Of a stretch of 64,000 nt of DNA, positions 25,081 to 33,900 are shown one piece after another. The DNA comes from JAZKAR01 sp040389065 (lineage in GTDB: Bacteria; Pseudomonadota; Gammaproteobacteria; Burkholderiales; Casimicrobiaceae): positions 267,021 through 331,020 of the forward strand of contig JAZKAR010000016.1 of the NCBI GenBank assembly GCA_040389065.1. The letters run 5' to 3'. Below the pieces are notes generated by a model, which was not told the origin of the DNA, searched no databases, and worked only from the letters and a program-made list of their open reading frames with translations. The translations under genes were made by a program, and so were the position numbers. How positions within the stretch are numbered: the first letter of the stretch is position 1; every line of letters begins with the position of its first letter.

Positions 25081-26991
25081 ATGTGGGCAGCGAATTTCAG
25101 AAAAATATTTTTTTTAAAAGAAATGACAATTTCTCAACGTCTTTATTTAATGATATTGATGAATTTAATTCCTTTGCTAGCCATTGTGATGATTTATATT
25201 TATGAAAGTAATGCAAATACTAAAAATTTAACAAATGATTATTCATTGTATAACTTATCAAGTAATCAAAATTCAAAAAACTTAGAGTTTTTGTCTCTCG
25301 TATCAGATGCTATAGAATCGGGAAGATTCAATAGTAAAATTAACGATAAGCTAAGTGAAGTAGTTGTTATAAATAGTCAGTTAAAGTTAATGAAGTCAAG
25401 TGTTGTTACAAATAATAAAATAGGAAGTGCTTTAGAGAAAATTAAAAGTGATCTTCAAGATACATCTGATACGCAAAAATTAATTGCGATTAAACCTATT
25501 GTGAATGTGATAGATAGCGCTACCTCTAAATTAGTGCTCGAGCAAAAAAATGTTTTAGAGCAATCGTTAAATAAAAATATCGCATTATCTAATCAATATG
25601 CTCAAAATATCTTATTGGTTTTGGTTGTTTCAACGTTAATGGGTTTTATTTATTGCTATAGAACAATTAAAAGCATTATTAACCCTTTAAATTCAGTTAT
25701 TGCAATAGCTGATCATATAGCAAAAGGAAATTTAGGATCATATATAGATACTTCCATATCGGGCGAAATGGGGAGTTTGGTAAAATCTATTAAACGTATG
25801 GATGATTCTTTGATTGATATTATTAAAGGGGTCATTAATGCAGTAGATAATATTATGATGGAATCAAAAAAACTGCGTAGCGAAACAGGAGCTATTCAAA
25901 AAAGAGCCAGCGATCAATTTGTTCAGCTTGTAGCGTTAAGCAATTCTTTAGAAGAAGTTTCACTCTCAATGATTAATATAAATAATAATGCACAAGCCGT
26001 GTCTACAAGTGCAATTCAAGCTAAAGACGTTGCTCATAAAGCTTCTGACTCAAACGATAAAAATGCAAAAAATAGTTTGATGATAATTAGTACAGTGAAT
26101 AATTCAAGTGAATCTATGGGTTTATTAAATGAAGCCGTTCAGAAAATTGGGGAAATTTCTGGATTTATTAAAGAAGTAGCTGACCAAACGAATTTATTAG
26201 CACTAAATGCAGCTATTGAAGCAGCAAGAGCAGGGGAATATGGGCGTGGATTTGCTGTAGTAGCTGATGAAGTTCGGAAATTAGCAGAGCGCACGATGCA
26301 TAACACCGAAGATATCGCTAGTAGAGTAGCCATTGTTCAAAATAGAAACTCTGAAAGTATTCAAATCATGAGTTCAGTTAAGCATGAGGTATCATTAGGT
26401 GCGGAACTAAATAAAATAACAAGTGTAGTGTTAAGCGATATTTTAACCGAGGTTGATAATGTATCAGAGCTGGCCTCCAAAATATCAGGGGTAACCCAAA
26501 AACATATGAATGATACAACACAAATTGTAAAAAATATTGAAGAAACAAGCAACCTTGCAAAAGAAAATGCAGCGAGTACAGAACTTTTCAATTATAGCTC
26601 AACTGCTATTACAGAGACTGCTGAAAAACTTCAGTCTGTTGTACAGCGTTTTCATTTTCATCAGCAAGCGGATAAGATGAAAAGAAAAGATCAAAGAATA
26701 GCAGTTCAGCAGCCTATAAGAATTATTGATGGTAATAACGAGTCATCTTATTTTAATGGTCAGATGTTGGATATTTCTATTAGAGGAATTTGCGTAGCAT
26801 CTGATAAAGAGCTTTTAAGAGGCCATTGTTTTAAATTAGTATTTAATAATGACCAAAACCGTGCTATTACATTATTAGCAAAAGTTGCTTACTGTTATTT
26901 AGAGAATAAGGTAAAGGGATTTAAAGTAGGCTTTGAGTTTACTGCAGATCAAAATTTTGATGAACTAAATAAATGGCTGAGTAGATTATAA
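25081..26991 (+). CDS. Chemoreceptor (MCP) with C-terminal PilZ domain
   Basis: This 636-residue protein is a transmembrane chemoreceptor. Membrane helices lie at about residues 20-43 and 176-196, enclosing a helical periplasmic region of about 130 residues. A HAMP segment follows, then a long coiled coil. The conserved hairpin tip reads EVADQTNLLALNAAIEAARAGE with GFAVVADEVRKLAERT after it, the contact site for CheA and CheW. The C-terminal 110 residues form a PilZ domain with the c-di-GMP motifs RKDQR (RxxxR, about residue 535) and DISIRG (DxSxxG, about 564). ATG 25081 is chosen with AAGG nine bases upstream; a TTG seven codons earlier is possible. Base composition is lower in GC than most neighbours, suggesting separate acquisition. 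Confidence 0.9.
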   Translation: MWAANFRKIFFLKEMTISQRLYLMILMNLIPLLAIVMIYIYESNANTKNLTNDYSLYNLSSNQNSKNLEFLSLVSDAIESGRFNSKINDKLSEVVVINSQLKLMKSSVVTNNKIGSALEKIKSDLQDTSDTQKLIAIKPIVNVIDSATSKLVLEQKNVLEQSLNKNIALSNQYAQNILLVLVVSTLMGFIYCYRTIKSIINPLNSVIAIADHIAKGNLGSYIDTSISGEMGSLVKSIKRMDDSLIDIIKGVINAVDNIMMESKKLRSETGAIQKRASDQFVQLVALSNSLEEVSLSMININNNAQAVSTSAIQAKDVAHKASDSNDKNAKNSLMIISTVNNSSESMGLLNEAVQKIGEISGFIKEVADQTNLLALNAAIEAARAGEYGRGFAVVADEVRKLAERTMHNTEDIASRVAIVQNRNSESIQIMSSVKHEVSLGAELNKITSVVLSDILTEVDNVSELASKISGVTQKHMNDTTQIVKNIEETSNLAKENAASTELFNYSSTAITETAEKLQSVVQRFHFHQQADKMKRKDQRIAVQQPIRIIDGNNESSYFNGQMLDISIRGICVASDKELLRGHCFKLVFNNDQNRAITLLAKVAYCYLENKVKGFKVGFEFTADQNFDELNKWLSRL

Positions 26992-27134
26992 AAATAATTA
27001 TCATAGTGTTGATGATGAGTTAAAGTCACAGTTAAAACTTATTATTGAGGCTTGAAATAAGGTTATGGAACGTAAAGCTTTAATATTCGCACATTAAATA
27101 TAAACGGCAAAAATTGATTATTAAGCCAGCCAAG

Positions 27135-28139
27135 TTAAAAAATATTTTGTTTAAGCCGTGCTTGCTCTAACTGCTCGTAATAAGGGGCGACTCGTTCTTT
27201 TAAAATAATATCAGCTTGACTCGAAGCAATAAAAGGATCGCCAGTAAACACATCATTTTTATGCTTGGCATTAAATAAGGAGCGCGTTTGAATTGTTTCT
27301 AACTCCTTCGCTGAGCAATCAATTGAAAAAAAATCTACTAGATGCGAGAAAAAAATTGCAGGCAATTGTTGGTAATTAAGCAAAATGAGCGGTTGAGATA
27401 GTAGACTATTAAGGGCGCACTTAAAATAACTTTCTAATACTATGGCGCAATAACCATCAAAATCTCCTGGCGCTAACGGTCTGGTGTCTAGATTCAAGCG
27501 TGTGGCATTCATCCAGCCAGGTATCATTTGAGGCCCACGATGGCGCCGGTGAGAGTTCAGCACTTCTATGGGCTGGCGATATAAAAGGATGCAGGGGACG
27601 GTAGGGAAAATACTACGGATTAAGGGCAAATGACAAAGGTGCCAGCTATCAAATTTGATAAAAAATTTTTGCTCTTCATGAAAACGTTGTTGGCCCAATG
27701 CGTTGATCAATCCGCTCAGCATCTTTTTAGCTGATGCTTCGCTTAAATCTGGCATTCTTAATAAAGAATCAATAACCGGTGGTTCAGACATTACAATGCA
27801 TTGCGGCAGCGTTGCTAACATCTGGGTGAGTAGGGTAGAACCGCAACGCGATATATGAAAAATAAAGGCTGTAGGGGCAACGTATGAGGGCAGATTTTCT
27901 AATGCTTCTAATGGCGTGTAACAGCTTAAGCGCTCTTCAGGATGGATGTAAGCTAATGTATCGGAAAAGAAAGATTCAGTAAAGCGCCTATTGCCAAGGT
28001 GACGCCACCAAATTCCTTCAAGCGTAGGAGTTAATGCAATGGGGAACCAATTTTGTAGAGAATTTAATTTTTGATAGTGAATGGGCTTTCCGCGAATCAA
28101 GGTACGCTCTTCAACAGCAAAAGCAGCGAAATCGCTCAT
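27135..28139 (-). CDS. Sulfotransferase family protein
   Basis: This 334-residue protein fits the sulfotransferase fold that moves sulfate from PAPS to an acceptor. The 5'-phosphosulfate loop reads FHISRCGSTLLTQML (about residue 95), and the 3'-phosphate motif reads LLYRQPIEVLNSHRR (about 182), with Arg and Ser in the expected places. An HGSxx-type strand and SEPPVIDSLL follow the loop. It is not closely similar to the two sulfotransferase copies at 21448 and 55155, so it forms a second subtype. It lies downstream of an Asp/Asn-hydroxylase-like gene on the same strand (80 bases), within the cluster before the giant surface gene. The acceptor is unknown. Confidence 0.8.
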   Translation of the reverse strand: MSDFAAFAVEERTLIRGKPIHYQKLNSLQNWFPIALTPTLEGIWWRHLGNRRFTESFFSDTLAYIHPEERLSCYTPLEALENLPSYVAPTAFIFHISRCGSTLLTQMLATLPQCIVMSEPPVIDSLLRMPDLSEASAKKMLSGLINALGQQRFHEEQKFFIKFDSWHLCHLPLIRSIFPTVPCILLYRQPIEVLNSHRRHRGPQMIPGWMNATRLNLDTRPLAPGDFDGYCAIVLESYFKCALNSLLSQPLILLNYQQLPAIFFSHLVDFFSIDCSAKELETIQTRSLFNAKHKNDVFTGDPFIASSQADIILKERVAPYYEQLEQARLKQNIF

Positions 28140-28219
28140 TAATCGCCTCAGTCTCTTTAAGATAAATTGTATTTTATTAGAATGATAGTAATGAAAATCT
28201 TATGCATATCGTATTTAAG

Positions 28220-28960
28220 CTAGTGATTTATATTTTTGACTATTTTTTGTTGGGAATGAATTTTGCTCAATTCATCTGCTAAATGAAGGCTAGTGGGGTT
28301 TCCCATTGCGCGTAAATGTTTGATGACATCAACTACATTATCATCGTTAATAGAGGCATCATGATATTTAGGCTTAGCATTAGGAATGAAGTCAGCTTTA
28401 TCAAATAGCTGTTGTAGCCAAGGGTTAGGAATGCAATCTAGCATGAGGTGAATTCTGGGAAAGCTGCTAACGTTGGTGACAGAGTGTACGCAAGAAGCAT
28501 TTAAATACCATGTCGCTCCACGAGAAAAATGTATGAGTTCGCCATCAATAACAAACATGATCATTGGGTCAGTTACTATAGGAATATGCAGGCGTGCTAA
28601 GCCATCTTCAAAGCTCGTTCCCAGATCAGTATGGGGTTTAATAATGCCTCCTGGTTCAAGAGACATTAGCCGGACAGAGGTTTTTTCACACTCAAAGGTA
28701 TTTAATACTTCTTGAAAATACGCGCAACGTTTTAATATATCGGTATCAAGGAAATTTTGATCGGGTACAGACATAATATGATCTAACCGCCCATCAACTG
28801 AACGCAGCGGTACACACGACCAGCCATTTTCATAGTCGCGGGTGTTGAAATGATTAATCCATTCTGAAGAAAAAACATTGTCCAGTTCTAGTTTAAGTCG
28901 ATCAATATCAAAATTTAAAGACAACTTGAGATAACGGGTACGTTGTTGAACTGGAATCAT
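28220..28960 (-). CDS. Aspartyl/asparaginyl beta-hydroxylase family oxygenase
   Basis: This protein of about 246 residues fits the Asp/Asn beta-hydroxylase family (PF05118), iron(II)/2-oxoglutarate oxygenases that hydroxylate protein side chains or small molecules. The metal-binding His is in GGIIKPHTDLG (about residue 108) and the distal His in ASCVHSVTNVS (about 160), followed by RIHLMLDCIPN with the 2-oxoglutarate Arg. ATG 28960 is chosen because AGGAAA lies six bases upstream and it clears the preceding GNAT stop by eight bases; an upstream start would overlap that gene. With the GNAT and the sulfotransferase it forms a minus-strand operon next to the giant surface-protein gene. Confidence 0.82.
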   Translation of the reverse strand: MIPVQQRTRYLKLSLNFDIDRLKLELDNVFSSEWINHFNTRDYENGWSCVPLRSVDGRLDHIMSVPDQNFLDTDILKRCAYFQEVLNTFECEKTSVRLMSLEPGGIIKPHTDLGTSFEDGLARLHIPIVTDPMIMFVIDGELIHFSRGATWYLNASCVHSVTNVSSFPRIHLMLDCIPNPWLQQLFDKADFIPNAKPKYHDASINDDNVVDVIKHLRAMGNPTSLHLADELSKIHSQQKIVKNINH

Positions 28961-28968
28961 CTGTTTTC

Positions 28969-29487
28969 CTAAACGCCAACGGCTATTTGCTGCTGAGGCG
29001 GAAGCCAAAGCATAAGTGTATGAGTAAAATTTTGTTGAACGGCTTGAAATCCCATGCTTAGATACAGACGAATAGCATTGAAATGCGTATTAAATACGAC
29101 TAGCGATAGCGGCGTACCTGCTTTAGTTGCTGTCAGCTGAAGCCCATGTAATATGCCTTTACCATAGCCTTTTCCCTGGGCTGCTTTGATAAAAGCAAGG
29201 TAGATGACGCGTGCTTCGTTTGGGCCGAAATCGATAATGAGGCCACCAATACATTCTTGTGTTTTCTCAATGACAAAATGCATGGCATTAGGATACTGCT
29301 GTCCTGCCCCCTCTTGGAGAACGCTGTATTGTTGTTCCATGATGGTTTGTATAAATTCTTCTTCGCCTTCAATATTTAGCAGATCCTGACGTGCATCTCG
29401 GAAGAGTTTTTCAAGGAAAGGGGTATCATTTGCCAAGGCTGGGCGAAGTGAAAGCCCTATTGGCAGAGAAGCGTTGCCAGTTAGCAT
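28969..29487 (-). CDS. GNAT-family N-acetyltransferase
   Basis: This protein of about 172 residues has the GCN5-related acetyltransferase fold. The acetyl-CoA motif reads FIKAAQGKGYGKGILHGL, with the QGKGYG phosphate loop, preceded by the beta strand ARVIYLAF. The late segment LVVFNTHFNAIRLYLSMGFQ is a classic GNAT motif B. ATG 29487 is chosen (GGAA seven bases upstream); an upstream TTG at 29553 is in frame but would add an unusual leader. It lies eight bases before the hydroxylase-like gene and 116 bases from the tail-collar gene. Acceptor unknown. Confidence 0.8.
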   Translation of the reverse strand: MLTGNASLPIGLSLRPALANDTPFLEKLFRDARQDLLNIEGEEEFIQTIMEQQYSVLQEGAGQQYPNAMHFVIEKTQECIGGLIIDFGPNEARVIYLAFIKAAQGKGYGKGILHGLQLTATKAGTPLSLVVFNTHFNAIRLYLSMGFQAVQQNFTHTLMLWLPPQQQIAVGV

Positions 29488-29603
29488 ATAAGTTCCATAA
29501 GAGATCAAAGCTAAGAATGGTTGGCAACCTTCATTTACAGAGTAGGTTGCCAACTAGAGCCTTTTCTTTAAAGTTTTAGGTTTGACACTAGGTCGAGCAG
29601 TGC

Positions 29604-30281
29604 CTAATTTCTGGAAGGGAAGATGCCTTCCATAGCGATGATAAAATTCAAACCTAAATAGGGCTGCATATTGCTGATGGTCGCTGAGGATACAACGGGA
29701 ACAGTAAGGGGAGTACCACTGCCGGTATTCGAATTAGCGACTGTACCAGTACCTGTGACATTGGTTGTAACGCCACCTAAAAGAACAGGGGCTGTAGGTG
29801 CGGTACCCGTAGGAAGATAAATAGCTGCCGCAGGTCCTGAGCCTGATGCAGTACTGGTTAAATTACTTCCAGCTTGAGCGCCTACGGCACCGTTTGTGCC
29901 TGTGCCTACGCTGATATTCGTGGTTGCACTTAACCCTGACAAGCTTAGCGTTGCTGTATGGGTGTGAGATGGCATATTTGCTGTTGTCAGGGAGATTGTT
30001 GCTGTTCCGTTAGAAATAATGGTGGCATTGTTACTGCCGCCTTTTTCACCTTGCGCAACGTTGGCTAAACCTGGGCCTTGGGCTTGCGAGCCTACAACGA
30101 CACGGCCTCGCAAATCGGGGATGCCAAATGTGTTTTGACCATCTCCGCCATACATCGTACCTAACAGTGCGAACATCGCTGAGTTCTGTTGAATCGGTAC
30201 CGTTTGCCCATTACAAAATAACCATCCGCGAGGAGGGTAGTTAAAGCCCACAGGCATAATGGTTCCCATAAATGCATCCAT
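29604..30281 (-). CDS. Phage tail-collar / microcystin-dependent-protein (MdpB) family
   Basis: This 225-residue protein carries a tail-collar domain (PF07484). The N-terminus reads MDAFMGTIMPVGFNYPPRGW, followed by LFCNGQTVPIQ and TFGIPDLRGRV, the family hallmarks. The C-terminus NMQPYLGLNFIIAMEGIFP is also typical. The middle part is Gly/Ser/Thr/Ala-rich and low in complexity. Such proteins occur in phage tail fibres and in bacterial chromosomes as MdpB-like proteins of unknown use. It is transcribed divergently from a DUF6916 gene 173 bases away, an arrangement I recall for this family. No other phage genes are near, so it is not a prophage remnant. Confidence 0.88.
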   Translation of the reverse strand: MDAFMGTIMPVGFNYPPRGWLFCNGQTVPIQQNSAMFALLGTMYGGDGQNTFGIPDLRGRVVVGSQAQGPGLANVAQGEKGGSNNATIISNGTATISLTTANMPSHTHTATLSLSGLSATTNISVGTGTNGAVGAQAGSNLTSTASGSGPAAAIYLPTGTAPTAPVLLGGVTTNVTGTGTVANSNTGSGTPLTVPVVSSATISNMQPYLGLNFIIAMEGIFPSRN

Positions 30282-30454
30282 GTAATCTTCCTTTTTAAAG
30301 TTTGTCGAGGCAACAGTTAAACGAAAAGAAATCTTGGAACTAAGACCCTGTTTACGGTGTTTTTAAGAAAATATTCAGCCGATGTATTAGGCTGATAAAA
30401 AATGATCAATTTGTTATCATGCCGAACCTTTTGTCGATAGTTAAGGAAAAAATT

Positions 30455-30769
30455 ATGACTATTACCCTTGAATATATCTCTCCTCTTATTGGTAGCCGCT
30501 TTATGGCTCAGACTAGTGAGGGTCAGGTTGAACTGGTGTTAACAGAGGCTAAAGAGCTGAATAGAAGAGGATTGCCAGCAGCATTTAGAACACCACTTTC
30601 ATTAATTTTTCGTGGGCCTGAAACAGTAATTCTGAATCAGGATAATTATCAGATTAGCCATCCTGAACTTGGAAGCCATATTTGGTGTCTTGCCCCTATA
30701 CTGCCAGAAATGACAGCCTCTGCTTCTGGTTTGCCTGTTACGCCGGATTATGAAGTTTTGTTTGGGTAA
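30455..30769 (+). CDS. DUF6916-type small protein
   Basis: The ATG at 30455 has an AAGGA ribosome-binding site eight bases upstream, giving 104 residues starting MTITLEYISPLIGSRFMA; an in-frame upstream ATG at 30419 has no such site. The sequence (SGLPAAFRTPLSLIF-like middle, LPVTPDYEVLFG end) fits DUF6916, a family found near tail-collar proteins. The divergent placement against the MdpB-like gene supports this. Function is unknown. It lies 203 bases before the giant surface-protein gene on the same strand. A palindrome (TAGTAGAGCTT-GTT-AAGCT...TACTA, 30770-30796) begins immediately after its stop. Confidence 0.7.
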   Translation: MTITLEYISPLIGSRFMAQTSEGQVELVLTEAKELNRRGLPAAFRTPLSLIFRGPETVILNQDNYQISHPELGSHIWCLAPILPEMTASASGLPVTPDYEVLFG

Positions 30770-30972
30770 TAGTAGAGCTTGTTAAGCTTGTTACTATCAG
30801 TTGGCTCAAAATAATAAATTAATTTATTTTGTGGAATTAATTTTAAAAACAAAATGTTCAAGATTTCTGTACTTAGCAAGCAACGCTAAGATGATGTGCT
30901 GCTCTTTATAGGTACTGATTTGACTCCGATAAGACAAAATGGGTTCTACCTTCTGTGTCGCGGAGTTATGAG

Positions 30973-33900
30973 ATGAAATTTTTTAAGCAGTCAGCTAATA
31001 ATCAGTCTAACGTTGCGCCTTTTAAACTGAAACCGACTTCTTTGATGATGGCAGTAGAACCCCGCGTCATGTTTGATGGTGCTGGGGCAGCCACTGGAGC
31101 CAATGAGTTGGCTTCGCATGCAGTCGATTTATCTTTAATGCATTCTTTAGATGTGGCTAATACTGCTGAAGTTGTTCATCGAGAAGCACTTTTTGCACAA
31201 TCAAACTTGGTAAAATCTTTTGCACCCGCGAATGATGCATCCTCAATCTCTAAGGCAAGCTCTGCTGAGCTTGTTGTTCCTGCTAATACTAGTAAAACAA
31301 TACTAGAACCTAGCGCTGAAAACCAATCAATTGCCCAAACGAACAAAAGCCCTATTGTTGAGGCTATTCAAGCTACACGTCATTCCGAAAAAAACATTTT
31401 ATTTGTAGATAGCCGCATTCCCGAATACCAGAAAATTATTGATGCAGCGTCTCCCAGTGTAGAAATCATCGTAATAGATACACACTCAAATGGTGTGAAA
31501 CAGATTGCCGAAGCGCTGAAAAATAGAACGAGTGTGGATTCCATTAGCATTGTGTCACATGGTGACAATGGCATGTTGTTGCTAGGCAGTGGGCCTTTAT
31601 TCAGCGGCAATGTGGATCAGTACGCAGCGGAATTAAGTACGATTGGGCATGCGCTGACGTCTACAGGCGATATTCGTCTTTATGGTTGTAGTGTAGGCGA
31701 GGGTGAAACAGGACAAACCTTTATCAATCAGCTTGCTCAACTGACGGGCGCTGATATTGCGGCCTCAACAAATGCAACAGGAACCGCCAGCCGAGGCGGT
31801 GATTGGGATCTGGAAATAGCAACGGGAAGTATTGAGGCGGCCTCAATGTTAGCTGTAACTCGCTTGGCTAACTACGATCATGTTCTTCATACCGCGAATG
31901 TTAATTCAGCGGCGCAACTACAAGCAGCCATTACGACAGGTAACACGGATAATTTAGACGATACGATTACGATAACGGGCAATATTTCATTTGCCAATGC
32001 ATCCGAGGCCATCACGATCAATGTAACCGATGGCCATACGATGACCATCGTAGGTGGTGATTTTACATTGAGTGGCGGTAATTATGCGCGAGTGCTAGAT
32101 GTTCAGGGGGGGGCGGTAGTCATTGATCATTTAACGATTACCAATGGCAAGTTAGCGGGTGATGGTGGCGCAGGTGGCGCAGGTGGCGCAGCAGGTACAG
32201 GCGGAGACTCTTTGGGTGCGGGTATCAGGAATGCGGGTACTCTGACTATTACTAACAGTATTATTACGGCTAATAAGGCATCAGGCGGCGGCGGCGGCGG
32301 TGCAAGCACAGGCTCTAATTATGCGGGTGGTGGTGGTGGTGGTGGTGGTTTTGGTTCGGGGTCTGGCGGTGATGGCGGTGATGGTAGCCCGAATGGTTCC
32401 TATGCGGCTGGGAGCGCTGCATCAGGTATTACAGGTGGTAAGGGTGGCGGCGGTGCTGCTGGCTCGGCAGGTAAAGGTGGTAGCGCCACATTTGGAGCTG
32501 GGTCAACCTATTCTGGATCAGGATACACGCCAGGTGGAAACGGGGCTACTGCGAATAATGGCAGCATTGGAATTGGCGGCGGCGGCGGCGGCACAGGAAC
32601 TAAAGGCACGGGTGGTCAAGGTGGTAATGCTGGCGCTGGTATTTATAATACGTCAACGGGTACTATGACTATTACAAATAGCAGTATTACTAATAACATT
32701 GCTGCCGGTGGTGGTGGTGGTGGTGGTGGATCTACTTACTTTTCCAATACAGGTAATGGGGGTGACGGCGGACGAGGCGTTGGCGGAATTTGGAATGCAG
32801 GTGGAACAGTTAGAATCGACAGTACAACAAATACGAGTTTATCTACAGGCAATAAAGGTGTAGGAGGTAGCGGTGGAACAGCCACAGGTGGTACCAATAC
32901 CGCTGGGGCTAGTGGAGGAAATACAGACACGGTTTTAAATGTGGGCGGGACGCTGGACACGAATTATGTTCCCAATACCGCGCCTACGATCAGCAACCTG
33001 AATGGCGATAGTGTCGCTCTGGCAAGCGGCGTTCAATTAGATGCCAGCAGTAATCTTACAGTTAGCGATACAGAAAATGATTTGGCCAACTGGAATAGCG
33101 CAACGCTAACGGTAAAGCGCGTTACCGGTGGTTCAGCCGATGCAACATCAAACGATGGCTTTAGTTTTAATGAAACAGGTTTTAGCGTTAGCGGGGCAAA
33201 TTTGCAATCGAGCGGGCAAACCTTCGCGACGTTTACTAATACGGGTGGTGTATTAACCATTACCTTTGCTAATGGTGGAACTGATGCCACAAATGCATTA
33301 GTGCAGGCAGTGATGCGTGGTGTGCGTTATGACAACTCTACACCTTATGGTGATGCCACAATCCGCTTTGCACTGACGGATGGGCATGGCGGTAGTACCA
33401 ATGCAGATGTGACCGTGACCAGTTCGACAATTTATGTTGATCAAACAACCGACGATAGTGGCAACGATGCTGCCGATGGATTCAGTTTACGCGAAGCATT
33501 GACGCGCTCGGTGGCGCAAGCTGAAGCTAATATAGTCAATCTTAGAAATCTGAGCACTACTCTGACGTTGAGTGGCAGTACAGCGACTCTGGGAGCGGGT
33601 GACACGCTGAGTGCACTTGGGAATAGTCAAACTCTGATCATTGCGGGTAGTAGTGGAGGAGGGCTCGCCCTTGCAGGAGCTAGCACCGTTTCGGTCGGTA
33701 ATTCTTCTGATTTGACGATCTCCGCTAATATTTCTGGTAGCGGTAGTCTGACCAAACTCCAGGGTTATGGTTTGACGCTATCGGGCACTAATACTTATAG
33801 CGGCGGTACCACAGTGACCACTGGCTGGCTCACGCTGAGTGGCGGAAGTGCATTGGCTGATACAGGTGCTCTGACAGTTAATTCAACTGGAATAAATAAT

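Noticed and set aside
29604..30769. Prophage remnant.
   Set aside because: Only the collar-domain protein is phage-like; no capsid, terminase, integrase or lysis gene is nearby.
32280..32740. CRISPR-like periodic repeat.
   Set aside because: The periodicity is codon-level Gly runs within one open frame, without constant repeats and unique spacers.
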